Origin: Acanthaster planci
Lineage: Eukaryota > Echinodermata > Asteroidea > Valvatida > Acanthasteridae
NCBI RefSeq assembly: GCF_001949145.1
Contig: NW_019091438.1
Span: forward strand, 779,669 to 843,668
Direction: 5' to 3'
Length of the DNA: 64,000 bases
Shown: positions 23,501 through 33,108 of the stretch, one piece after another
How positions within the stretch are numbered: the stretch's first letter is position 1
Layout of the letters: every line of letters starts with the position of its first letter
Made by a program: the position numbers and the translations under genes
The notes under the pieces: generated by a model
The model's input: only the letters and a program-made list of their open reading frames with translations
What the model was told of the DNA's origin: nothing
The model's database searches: none

Positions 23501-26500
23501 AAAACCTAGGAAGTGAAAAATCATTCAAGACATATGGAATTAAACTTACTCCATCCAATGGAGTAGAACCTGGAACAGTCTTTCCCAACAGAGTCTTTGC
23601 GATTAGAACCGCACCAGGACACTATGTACAAGAGTATGGGGAGAAAATATCCCATACAGGCTTACACCATAACACACTCTAAGCAGATTTTTACCAACCC
23701 CTCTCCCCACTATTTCAAAGAATTCCCGAGATTCAGAACCACTGTGGACACCACTGAGAGATAAAGGGAGTGGATCCTTCAGCCGTATCTTGCACCAAAT
23801 GGTGACACGCACACTGTGAGAAGATAGCAACCCTGAGATTGCTCCAAATGTGTTAAATGCCAAACACGTGCAGGTGTAAATGTCAGGTTTTAAGTGCTAT
23901 TTTAAATAAAGATAGGGCCTGCAGATATTTCTATCTAAGTTCAAAAGGGCATGAATCTCAGTTGGTAGAGGACTGACAAAGTATTCCTTGGCTTTCCAGG
24001 CTCAATACTCCATTCAAATTTCTTTGTCCATCTTTAACATCTTCTCCACAACCCTCCAGATGTGGTTTACATCACATTAGAATAAATAGGCTTGGTTTAT
24101 AGCAAGCATCTAGTCAGTCTCCCTGCATGGTGTATTGGATGAGTTGACGGTAGTCACAGGTGAACTTGAGGGGCATATGGAATCCCATTAATTAATGGAG
24201 TGGAGCGACTGCATCAGGTGCAAGTGATGAAATTGCCCACACACCAGTAAACGACACTTTTAGGCTGAGTGTCCTAAGTCCTTGGCACCTCTTGCAGGAA
24301 TGAAAAGAGGCCTTTCAAAATTCAGAATAACGATGAGGATCTGCTTGTCATTAGATTCGCTGTGTATCAATTGCCATATGTGGCAAGAGACTATTTGCTT
24401 AGTGCCTATGTGAGTTTGGGAATGTGGATTTGGCTTTCAGACATCTATCCATTTAATGCCCGTCCCATTCTGAACAGACCAAAAACTAATGAGGAATTTT
24501 ATGGTTACATGTTTACTGGTAAGAGCAGCAGGGAGTCGATAATGTTGAGAGTTTTTCACTCACGATCTGTGTACTTTCCATGGTGAGAACAGCAAGGGCA
24601 TTCAACTGCGTGGTGTGGACTTTGCTGGAGACAGAACAGACCTGGCAAGCAGAAAAAAATACAAATGAAGTGAAGGAAAACGTGATGACACAATAACGTC
24701 ACAATCAGGTATAAACCGCAAACTATCCACAAAGTTAACAAAGTTCTGTGGCTGGGTGACTAAACTATTAAAAATGACCAACTTACGCTCAGGATCAATT
24801 TTCAAGGCTTGGGTTTGTCAATTGTAACAAAAAAAAATAAAACTCGAGATAAGAAAACACACCTTTATATACCTATAAGAAGTTTTAATTCAATAATCAA
24901 ACTTTATTCAAGCATTCTGTCAATTGATTTCTGCTTCTTTCATATCTTACTCCTGCATGTCCTTGCAAACTTCAATCCTCCAATTATAGCCAACACTGGG
25001 CTTAAAGTGACACGTAAGACCACTTTAAGTTTTGTCACGTTTTGCGAAAGTGTTGAGGTCATGTTTATCTTTGGACAAAGCTTACACGACAATTGCAAGG
25101 CTACCCCTGATTAACTGATAATTATTTACAGCAGAAAGGTTGTAAAGTAAAAGATTAGGGTGGAAACTTCTCACTTAACCCATGAGGAGGAGTTACATTA
25201 GCAAAGATTTACAAGTTCTCACAAACATGCATCAGGTGCCAAATATTTTTATGGAAACTCCACTCTGTTCCTTACCCTTTGACCCATGAGTCTATTGATG
25301 AGCGTGGATTTGCCCGCATTGGGGGAGCCTATGATGGCTACCTTCAGGATGCGAGCGTCCGGCGGCTGATCAGGCTGCTGGAGTAACAGCATAGCTTGCT
25401 GAGCTGTCAAAAGCAATTTTAACAGAAAAGGTTTGGAGGTCACTGGAAAGGTTCCTTAGACGGTTAATGCCTGTTGCTATGCTCCCGAGTAACACCCAGA
25501 TGGCCCAAATCAGTCCCCCCCAAAAAAGAAATGCAGTAGAATATAGGGTTGAGTCTGTCGAGGGGTGGAGGTGGTGCTGATGTGACATCTTTTTATGCAA
25601 TACTGTCTTCTCCATAAATATACACATATTTTTCTGATCTGTGTAGTTTTACATAGACAGAGTAGCTCCCAAAAATCCAGGCCAAGAGTAAAAGGGCATG
25701 AGATCAATCACAATACACTCACTGGAATCATTGGCATTGTGATGCAAGGGCGGATGGGGTTGCCGGATGGAAATGGGGGAAATTAGGGGAAAGTGGGGAG
25801 GGGGAGAAAAAAAGGGAAAGAGAAAGAGGGGAGGGGATGAAAACTGAGTGAAACCAGCCCCCCCCCCACTATTTATGGTCTGCCAGTCTGCTACCGTTGA
25901 AAGCACCCCCCCAAAAAAAAAAATTGGAGGAAGGGCTATACTCAATTCCTGGCGGCACCCATGATATGCACACCTGTCAAGGCAGCAGCACTGTACATGT
26001 ACCAGCTATTCCACAAACTGCCCAATGACAGTTATCCAGAATAACAGCCGACACCAATCCTTCCATCCATGGATGGATATCTCTCCCTCGACCATACAGT
26101 CGTGCCATTTCAGACAAGCCTATACATGTCATGATAGCATACCTCCGTGGAAGATTTCAAAATATTTCCATGGAGGGTGGTATGTCCCTGGTTAGCACAA
26201 AGATGACCAAGAAACGTTATGTCACTTCAGTCCGTGGGGAAATCAAAATCAATTCACAGTATGAAAGAGGTCTTCTACTCTTCTGATCAATGGGGGAGGC
26301 TTGCCTCCTCTCTTTCTGATTGAATGTGATTTGTCAAAAACTATCAGGGTATCAAAACAATCACAGACAGAAATGTTTCCCAAAGAGAGCACGGTTAAGT
26401 CTACCACACTGATTCTTGATACAATCTTGCAAAACACGAGCCTATTTCAAGGATGGATTTACGCCGGGGAGATGTAAATTAATTTGAGATTTTTGCCCTG

Positions 26501-28002
26501 CCGACGTGTATTTTAACACTGTATACTCAGTGTATGCCCCGAGCGCTCGTGAAAAATGTTAAACCATACGTCGGGCGGGGCAAAAGTCCAAAATAAATTT
26601 AAAAAAAAAACACGAGCCTGCCCAGCAAGGAGGGGCCAGAACTCAATATGGGGCTAACCATCACAGGAGCGAGTACATGTTCTTGCTCCCAAGACAGCTG
26701 AATTTGTCAGGTTATGGGAGCAAGTAGCTTCCATACGCCATGTGTGTTTCAGAAAATTGAACAACTTAAGGCCAAAGAAAATAATAGTTGTTTCCTATTA
26801 CCATGATTACATTGAAAAAAATAGAATGGGGTAGGTGAGTGGTACCGTTTTTTTCTTCTTCTGGAGTTTCTGGGTAAACAAATTAAGGGTGGGGAATTGT
26901 TTTTTCACTAAAAAGTGATTTTGATGGTCTACAGTGTATTTGATCCATTCTTTTTCTACAGATTCGTAACTTGAGGATCGGTTTTTGTTAAAGATTGTAT
27001 CCAGGTCAGAGTTGGTCTTGTGTGAGCCTGCTGTGCTGGCGCTCGGTGACATCATAAAAATTGTACTTACGTTGTGATTCCACAACAGGGGTGACCTGAA
27101 GTAAAAAAGTTCAGGTATTTTTCATGGCAAGAAAAGAAACCAGCGGGCATTAGTATTTGCACCTGTCTTTATAATTTAGGGGTGCATTTATGAGACAAGT
27201 GGGTGTTTTGTAGCTACCTGCGCCCGCAAATTTAGAGCCCTGGGGACTGACCTCTCTCGTGGCAAATTGGCATGCCCCTGGCTGCTTGCTGTAATTCGGA
27301 GTACTCTGCAGTTCTCGCTGTCCCTGTCATCGCTTGATTGTCTTCTTCTTCAGCCGTTGCTTCTTCTCCTATTGACTTATTCTGCTTATCAGCGATGCCA
27401 TCTAAAGGAGCACTCACTGAAGACTGAGGCGTGACCCCTGAGGATATCAGCCTGATCGGTGATTTATGCTCTGTCGAATGAAGTGAAAGAATTTTAAACA
27501 TGCCAACTTTTCTTTTTACATTTTTGGGGGCCGCTTAATTATCTGCTCATTGAACTTTATAAAGAACATTAATTAAACAATAGTGAACTTGGGATCGAGT
27601 GGGAAGTTATTGCCACACAACGAATTGCAAGTCAATACAGACACGACAAACACACATTGGCCATGACGGCTGATTCATTTGAAGTAAATACACATAATCC
27701 CCTCGTATATCTGCAGAGAATACCATGGTTTCATCATACATGTCCAGTTGCTTGAAACAAACATGACAAAGTCTAGAATGAGACCTAGGAGTTTATTGCT
27801 GTCTGATTTCCCAGACTGAACAGATCTCAATTGCATTTACAATGTATCAGGTCAGGCACCAACACGACCAAGGCTCGATCTACCAACACTTTGCCATCGC
27901 TTGATGGAGCAACAATGACGTCATTCTATTCTCACGAGATTTCAAAATTCTAAAAGGTCTGAATTCCGCCAAAAATACTTCGTAGATGGTCCGAAAAACC
28001 AT
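17455..28002 (-). CDS. ERAL1: Mitochondrial Era-like GTPase ERAL1, complete, eleven exons
   Basis: Exons in transcript order: 28002-27936, 27470-27252, 25403-25276, 24641-24564, 23474-23428, 22880-22819, 21134-21022, 19667-19014, 18545-18396, 17914-17843, 17562-17455. Total 1698 nt = 565 codons plus TAG, all GT-AG and in frame. GTPase motifs: G1 GSPNAGKST (about 121-129), G2 HTT (147-149), G3 DTPG (168-171), G4 NKVD (237-240, across an intron), G5 SAL (445-447). C-terminal KH-like part: EYLPQEVPYN, a beta region, then IAREAEQDMMSAFQCDVYLSL. Family role: binds 12S rRNA and assists mitochondrial small-subunit assembly. The ATG (28002) has a strong context (GCCACGATGG) and an in-frame TAA upstream. 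The N-terminus is rich in R, K and hydrophobic residues, fitting a mitochondrial presequence. Odd: an acidic insertion in exon 8, and no GxxG in the KH part as spliced. Confidence 0.93.
17563..18395 (-). other. ERAL1 introns 10 and 9
   Basis: Introns 17563-17842 and 17915-18395 flank exon 10. No extra coding piece with a GxxG loop was found in the 280-nt last intron. Nothing else was recognised. Confidence 0.7.
17843..17914 (-). CDS. ERAL1: ERAL1 exon 10: KH beta strand
   Basis: 72 nt: LWATEESGRLRIVQMIICHK then KSHV. It matches the W-E-E...L-x-I-x-Q-x-I strand of ERAL1. Donor GTGAGT. Confidence 0.92.
18396..18545 (-). CDS. ERAL1: ERAL1 exon 9: linker to KH domain
   Basis: 150 nt: EYLLSKASPGNWEYHRNVVT then LSPDEIVQEAVREKLLEYLP and QEVPYNISQ. 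REKLLE-x-LPQEVPY is the hallmark of Era proteins before the KH domain. Confidence 0.97.
18546..19013 (-). other. ERAL1 intron 8
   Basis: 468 nt with a short AT microsatellite near 18930. No other signal. Confidence 0.7.
19014..19667 (-). CDS. ERAL1: ERAL1 exon 8: G4 end, acidic insertion, G5
   Basis: 654 nt, in phase 0 at both ends. It opens with VDLINTKKELFELTAQLTEG and ends GWDGFGAVFMISALDGEG plus the last residues. Between these is a long hydrophilic region rich in E, D, S and T. The exon is over twice the length of the matching part of human ERAL1 as remembered. It is uninterrupted by stops and has sound splice sites. Confidence 0.95.
19668..21021 (-). other. ERAL1 intron 7, 1.35 kb
   Basis: Contains a small GC-rich hairpin (CCTCGGC...GCCGAGG) near 20785-20807. 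Nothing coding was supported. Confidence 0.7.
21022..21134 (-). CDS. ERAL1: ERAL1 exon 7: strand before G4
   Basis: 113 nt: ALVLVDASNKWTRQKISNEI, ending VSILVLNK. The G4 NKVD is completed by the first two codons of exon 8. Confidence 0.96.
21135..22818 (-). other. ERAL1 intron 6, 1.7 kb
   Basis: Contains the tandem repeat at 22099-22298. No exon signal beyond this was recognised. Confidence 0.7.
22099..22298. repeat. Three-copy tandem repeat (about 71-74 bp unit)
   Basis: Copies start at 22099, 22170 and 22244. Each begins TTAAAGGAGTCTGTTACC, continues TTAATGTAGGACTTGTGACC, and ends in a C-rich run. Inside the unit AAAGGAGTCT recurs, so the array was built from a shorter motif. Confidence 0.9.
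22819..22880 (-). CDS. ERAL1: ERAL1 exon 6: switch II helix
   Basis: 62 nt: HHLARSLLVDPKNSLHEADL, matching the HH-x-L-x-x-SLL-x-DP-x-x-S-x-x-x-ADL pattern of ERAL1. Donor GTAAGA. Confidence 0.95.
23428..23474 (-). CDS. ERAL1: ERAL1 exon 5: G3 DTPG
   Basis: 47 nt: VLLDTPGMVNYKHGR then two bases of a lysine codon. Donor GTGAGC. It contains the G3 DxxG motif. Confidence 0.95.
24564..24641 (-). CDS. ERAL1: ERAL1 exon 4: switch I / G2
   Basis: 78 nt in phase 0: VCSVSSKVHTTQLNALAVLT. This matches the Era G2 region, where K/T residues before a 'T-R-x-x' turn are conserved; here it reads HTTQLNA. Confidence 0.95.
25276..25403 (-). CDS. ERAL1: ERAL1 exon 3: P-loop
   Basis: 128 nt, acceptor TTTTGACAG, donor GTAAGG. 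It encodes LLLQQPDQPPDARILKVAI followed by the Walker A GSPNAGKST and LINRLMGQR. The residues before the P-loop also follow the ERAL1 pattern. Confidence 0.97.
26476..26600. repeat. Foldback (MITE-like) element in ERAL1 intron 2
   Basis: Arms 26476-26517 and 26558-26600 pair imperfectly (AAATT...TTTTGCCC...CGACGT...TTAAC and its complement). The short centre has its own ACACT/AGTGT pairing. Confidence 0.75.
27071..27095 (-). other. Possible 25-nt cassette microexon in ERAL1
   Basis: On the minus strand a good acceptor (TTTTTTACTTCAG) and a strong donor (GTAAGTAC) bracket 25 nt. Inserted between exons 2 and 3 it shifts frame and brings a stop within exon 3. Read in its own frame 0 it would give VTPVVESQ and join exon 3 correctly. 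It could be a poison exon, part of another isoform, or chance. Confidence 0.3.
27252..27470 (-). CDS. ERAL1: ERAL1 exon 2: N-terminal linker
   Basis: 219 nt, acceptor with a good pyrimidine tract (TTCTTTCACTTCATTCGACAG), donor the weaker GTCAGT. It encodes HKSPIRLISSGV and then an acidic EEATAEEED stretch. It is open over the whole exon, and its phase fits both neighbours. Confidence 0.75.
27471..27935 (-). other. ERAL1 intron 1
   Basis: 465 nt between the presequence exon and exon 2. Nothing else was seen. Confidence 0.55.
27936..28002 (-). CDS. ERAL1: ERAL1 exon 1: start codon and presequence
   Basis: ATG at 28002-28000, then MVFRTIYEVFLAEFRPFRIL, ending in phase 1 before GTGAGA. The upstream in-frame TAA and the A at -3/G at +4 support this start. 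The join to exon 2 rests on phase and on the lack of a better first exon, not on homology. Confidence 0.65.
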
Positions 28003-29196
28003 CGTGGCTACGTAGTAATGTGGTATTATTTAGTGTGGATAGCTTTTGGGGATAAGATTTGATTGAAAAAGCGCAGGTTTTTAGACAGAGTAAATCCTGA
28101 ACAGTAAGGCAGTACTCCGTAGGCCGTACTGATTCCTGATGTTTGAGGGTTCTGTACGCAATGGAATTTGAAAAGTGCTCTGAAGTCGTATCAGAGAAAA
28201 CCTCCGTTGGGGCTTTCTTGATCAAATCTTCCCCTAAAAAGTCCATAATAATATTGTACACAACAGGTACTGTAACTTACATGAAACTACTGGGCACGTG
28301 TGTATTTTGCAGAGTGTAACCTACACTATTGGCAAAAAATGAGGTTTTTCCTACCATTTCCTGACCTATAAATCACGCAACGTCAGTAAGATAGGAGGCT
28401 CATTAATTTTCAGCTATTTTTTCTATTTTCTTTTTTGACTTGATCCTGGAGAGGATGTCATAAGAAACATTTTGTTATAGGTTTGGATTCAAAGCAAAGA
28501 AATACTGATTTAAAGAAGGGGTATTTTGAGATTTTGAGGGACATTTTTTGTACATGTGTAATGCAGTGCAAACTGATTTAAATGTACATGAAAATGAATG
28601 TTGATTTTGACTGAAAAGCTTAAAATCCATATTTTCATCAAATCTTTGTTCTCATTCGTGCCTTATTTCAATGAACAAAATATTGGCTTCACTTGAAATT
28701 TCAAAAAATTGAAATTGCGCACGAAGAAGAGGAGCAAGAACGTGCGGAAAAAGACAAATTTCAATCACAGTTTCCTATTTCAGAAAATGAGTTCCCAAAT
28801 GAACAGCGCCCTCATTCATTTATGCATGTCCCAAAGTAAGGCTTGCGGAGTAGTGCCATTCTGTTCAGGAAGTTGAGTAAACGGGTGCATTCAGAATCCC
28901 ATAGCGTTAGCCTACACTGCAATGAAAAGTTGCAACTACACTGTACTAGTACTGTACTTTTATTATTATTATTAATGGTTTATTAATATCACTTCATCGC
29001 TGCTCGAGGCAGAATTGTGAATTCGATTTACATGAAATAAAAAATTACATAAGTTACAAATCGTGTTTAAAAATGTCAAATAATATACGTATCAAAATAA
29101 CATCATTCTATACACATCAAACAGTTAAGAAGCGCAGAAAAAAAATTAAATAGAAACCTGTACTCAGTGCACATACAAAATCAAACATGACTTTGA
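28003..29196. other. ERAL1 5' flank
   Basis: The ERAL1 5' UTR and promoter must begin here. No clear TATA box or CpG-rich island was seen, so the transcription start cannot be placed. AT-rich beyond about 28400. Confidence 0.5.
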
Positions 29197-29228
29197 CACA
29201 CTGAAAAACCAAGCACCCCAGCCATCTA

Positions 29229-29345
29229 TCAACCAGCCAACCGACAAACCAACCAACCAAATAACCAAACAACCAACAGACCGACAGACCAACCGACCGA
29301 CCTACCAACAATCAACCAACCACCAAACCAACCAACCGACCAACA
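29229..29345. repeat. ACCA/ACCG tetranucleotide microsatellite
   Basis: Degenerate run of AACC, ACCA and GACC units. The minus-strand open frame across it (LVGWFVGWLVD type) is an effect of the repeat. Confidence 0.85.
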
Positions 29346-29696
29346 CATCAGAACAACCTGATGCCGCACCCGCCAAAAAAAGAAGAATGTTGTCACTGTG
29401 GTAGATAAACTAATATGAACAAAAACTATTTCTTATTCAGAATCAAAGTTAAAAAAGGATTGAACTACACTTGTTACGGTTGGTCCTGCAACTACGTACA
29501 CGGTTATGGAGTGCCTTACAATCAAATTCTGGGAGTGGAAGTAGGCCTAGGGCCTACATGTATACTGGGCTAGGTCATGTGACATGAGTCACAAGAACTC
29601 TACCAAAAAAATAAACTTACCTGCACAATCACTCAGTCCGCGAGACTTCACCTGTATATTAGATATGTGTTGAAATGGAACAGCCTTCTGCTGCCA

Positions 29697-30812
29697 GGGT
29701 CAAGTGATGTATAAAGTTCTACAGACTCATTTTATTTTAATGATGGCATGAGAGAGTGAGACTGTGAGATTGAATGGGTAAAGGCAAAAAGACTGGACAA
29801 TACTAGCCCCACTAGTGTGGCATGGACTCTCACTCCCGATCCATCCTTAGCCACACATCCGTCTGCACAATTTTGTGTCGGCGTACTGAACATTTTTGGC
29901 ACACCCACTTATCATCGTGGGCACAATTTCTTTTGCACACGAACATGATTCTTGACCTTTCCGCTTTCTAAAAATTATTTAGTGAATGATTTCACTCACA
30001 TTATTGAGGTATTTTCCAGTCTTTTTGCCTTTATCCATTCAATCTAACGGGCTCTTTCTCACAGTCGCCATCTTTAAAATAAGGTCGTTGAACATTACGT
30101 CACTTGACCCCTCATCGCCTCAACGGCTGTTCCATGTCAAGACATCTAAACTGCTGCCAAAGTTTTGGAAGAGCCCATTGGTACATGTAGTATCTTATCA
30201 CTCAGTCCATTTATTACATATGTCTTGACATGGACCGCTGTCGAGACGATAAGGGGTCAAGTGACATATTGTTCAACGATCTTATTTTAAAGATGGTGAC
30301 TGAGAGAGCGAGTCCATTAGATTGAATGGATAAAGGCAAAAAGACTGGAAAATACCTGAATAACGTGAGTGAAATCATTCAATAAATGGTTTTTAGAAAG
30401 CGGAAAGGTCAAGAATCGTGTTCGTGTGCAAAAGAAATTGCGCCCACGATGATAAGTGGGTGCGCCAAAATGTTCAATACGCCGACACGAAATTGCGCAA
30501 ACGGATGTGTGGCTAAGGATGGGTCGGGAGTGAGAGTCCGTGCCACACTGGTGGGGCTAGGACAATACCAGACATGCCAGAATAGCGTGAGTGAAATCAT
30601 TCAATAAATGGTCATTAGAACCTGTAGAAGGCGGAGAGACTAAGGATTATTTGTGTGAGCAAAAAAAATTTGCACCTACAATTATAAGACGGTGCGCCGA
30701 AGATTTCACCACGCCGACACGAAATTGCGTATTCATACGGATGTGTGGGTAAGGTAAGGACGGAGCGGTATACGGTAGCGAGGGTCCGTGCCGCCAGTGG
30801 CATGGGGCTAAC
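29697..30812. mobile_element. Inverted/direct repeat complex with 345-bp foldback arms
   Basis: Left arm 29801-30145 and right arm 30220-30561 are imperfect reverse complements over their whole length, around a 74-nt loop. Inner ends read CCATGTCAAGACAT and ATGTCTTGACATGG. Outside the left arm, 29697-29797 repeats directly the segment at about 30252-30345. Outside the right arm, 30580-30812 repeats directly 30358-30561 (GTGAGTGAAATCATTCAATAA and onward). No transposase frame is present, so it is a non-autonomous foldback/MITE-type element or nested copies of one. Confidence 0.8.
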
Positions 30813-31361
30813 ATTAACAGTAACAATGAGTGTGAAGCCAAGCCTACTTAATGTTGCAGAAATTTCACCTTATTATTTAAACAGCTTAAGGCATATCTTA
30901 CCATTTGACAGCTTAAGACGTGAAGTAAATGATCTACGACAGGGAGCCGTACAAAGCTGTGAAAATTGTCTTAGCATGCAGAGCTTTTTAACAGCCATGG
31001 GGGCCGCCATATTGTTCGATGACGTATGTGTAGAGTTGGTCAAGTCTTTCACGAGGTTTGGCACAAATCAGTTCCATGACATAGAGGGCGCTATTTACGT
31101 AAGACAGGAACCCCCATGTTTCCGTAACTGCGAGAAAATGGTTCGTCTTCAAATAGGCCTACATTTTTTTGTAAGGTCACTTTCCCTGACAAAAATTCTA
31201 GCATTCGATTAAATGTACACGACTTATTTCCAGTGCTGTAGCCTGTAAAGTTTCTATAGGGTGGCGGCTGCATCCAGTTTGTTAAATAAGAGGCACGATC
31301 GAGATGTATCAACGAATATAGCAAAGTGTGCCGGAAGCTGTTGCTCCAGAGTATTATGTAG

Positions 31362-31690
31362 GGAGAGTAGCGCCAACTTCACGCTTTCGAACCAAAATGG
31401 CTGTTCATTACGTGATCATTANNNNNNNNNNNNNNNNNNNNNNNNNNNNNNNNNNNNNNNNNNNNNNNNNNNNNNNNNNNNNNNNNNNNNNNNNNNNNNN
31501 NNNNNNNNNNNNNNNNNNNNNNNNNNNNNNNNNNNNNNNNNNNNNNNNNNNNNNNNNNNNNNNNNNNNNNNNNNNNNNNNNNNNNNNNNNNNNNNNNNNN
31601 NNNNNNNNNNNNNNNNNNNTCATTACAGCACGCAGCTAATTGTCCATGTGCACTGGCGCACAAGCCACCATGTTGGTCCCATTCATTGAG
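31362..31690 (+). repeat. Dispersed repeat, copy A (interrupted by the gap)
   Basis: Carries AGTAGCGCCAACTTC on the left of the gap and GCTAATTGTCCATGTGCACT followed by AAGCCACCAT on the right. The same blocks occur at 56526-56645 (same strand) and 39840-39960 (opposite strand). Confidence 0.75.
31422..31619. other. Assembly gap (198 N)
   Basis: Undetermined bases, lying inside a copy of a dispersed repeat. The translated X runs across it are not genes. Confidence 0.99.
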
Positions 31691-32580
31691 ACACTCCTGG
31701 CGCAACACCTAACAGTTTTGCGTTGCTCCGTAGCAAAAGGCACCCTCTCGTTCACCCACACGGCACAGTACGGCAATGATTACAGATGGATCCAGTTAAC
31801 ACAAAAACTCGAATATTGGTCACATGCGGGTGGACCCCACCAATGGCGCTTGTGGCAATCATTGTGATACCACTGTATGGGGCCGTGATTGTTTCATGAC
31901 ACTCGCGCTGTACAAAACCCAACCCTGCTTACTGCCACCAACGGGGTCCATCGAAAATGCCCAGTAAAAATGTCACTTAACTCGTCTGTACGCATGCAGC
32001 AACTCACAACCCCTAGCCAGCCATAAAGAGCCAAAAAAAAATCTTTTAAAGGCAGATTCAATGCCAGTTTTACGCATTCAGATCAATGCTCAGTGAAACA
32101 TTTTGCAAATCCTTTTATCAGCACATTCCCCGATCCATTACATTTGCCAAATCAAAACACACAGATAAGAAACTCTAAAACAACCACTCGCTGTGACCGT
32201 CCTTCGGGTGTATATCTACAATCTCAACGTTTTAATTGACTCGTCCTCACTAAAGAAAGCGTATGTACACGCGGTTGATAAAGAAATCTCCTTGATTCAT
32301 TACAATCAAAATAGGCAAATAAGTTACGAACGAATGATTACATTCTATAAAAAATCGACAATCTATTATTAGTGTCCGAAAACAAGAAACCAAGATGTAT
32401 ACTCAGTCATCAAAAACGACAGATGAAAACTTTTTTTTCAATAAAATTGCACAAGATTTGTATCACCCTCAATAACATACTACACTTTAACGGGTTAGTT
32501 GAAGTTTTAAGCATTAATTAGGGCGAGTCAGCAGTAATAGGTGGTACCAAGTGTCGTCGGTACTGGTTTTTGTGAGCGTA

Positions 32581-33108
32581 AAGCCTGGTTCCCATATCGA
32601 CGTAGGAACTGCAAAGAGCAACGCAAACTGTAACGCGAACATAATGGAAACATGCCAAACGGAGGTGTCGCCGGCGATGCAGACAAACGCAAACCAGTCT
32701 GCGAAAGATTGGCAAAGCTGAACCAGGTTAAACTTTGCCGACTGTTTGCGTTGAGTATAGCCGTACGTGGTATCCCCGTGCAAACATGCTTGCTGGCATG
32801 ACCGGCATACAACGATGTCCCTCTCGCTTAGTTCCACAAATTTTGCCCACTTTCTCCCTAATGCTCTATTACATTCTTATGATCAACTAAATAGCTGACC
32901 ATCAATGAAATGTACGAAACTGGAGTACAAGTGTGCCATTGTGAGGTGGTACTGGCAATCTAAAAGGCTATTTTCCGCAGTTTGCCATTTTGTTCGTATT
33001 TTTTGGGTGGACCGGAGCGACGTCATGCACCGTCTGTTCCGTTCGTGTCTGCGTCCTCACGTCTTGTGGACTGTCTGCGTTTACAAACGGCCATATGGAA
33101 CCAGGCTT
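32581..33108. mobile_element. Non-autonomous DNA transposon-like element with terminal inverted repeats
   Basis: Terminal repeats AAGCCTGGTTCCCATAT (32581-32597) and CCATATGGAACCAGGCTT (33091-33108) bound 528 bp. The interior has GTTTGCGTT-like motifs on both sides but no open frame that resembles a transposase. Confidence 0.7.

Larger units (their letters stand above)
22881..25275 (-). other. ERAL1 introns 5, 4 and 3
   Basis: 22881-23427, 23475-24563 and 24642-25275. A short fragment at about 23052-23095 (GTGGCGTATCCAG then G-rich) resembles the ends of elements at 38764 and 57163. No additional exons were supported. Confidence 0.6.
25404..27251 (-). other. ERAL1 intron 2, 1.85 kb
   Basis: Contains a purine-rich stretch at about 25750-25840, the foldback at 26476-26600 and the possible microexon at 27071-27095. 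Confidence 0.7.

Noticed and set aside
29117-29311. Minus-strand frame with LVGWFVGWLVD repeats, membrane-protein-like
   Set aside because: Translation of the ACCA/ACCG microsatellite.
31261-31708. Open frames with long X runs
   Set aside because: They cross the 198-N assembly gap.
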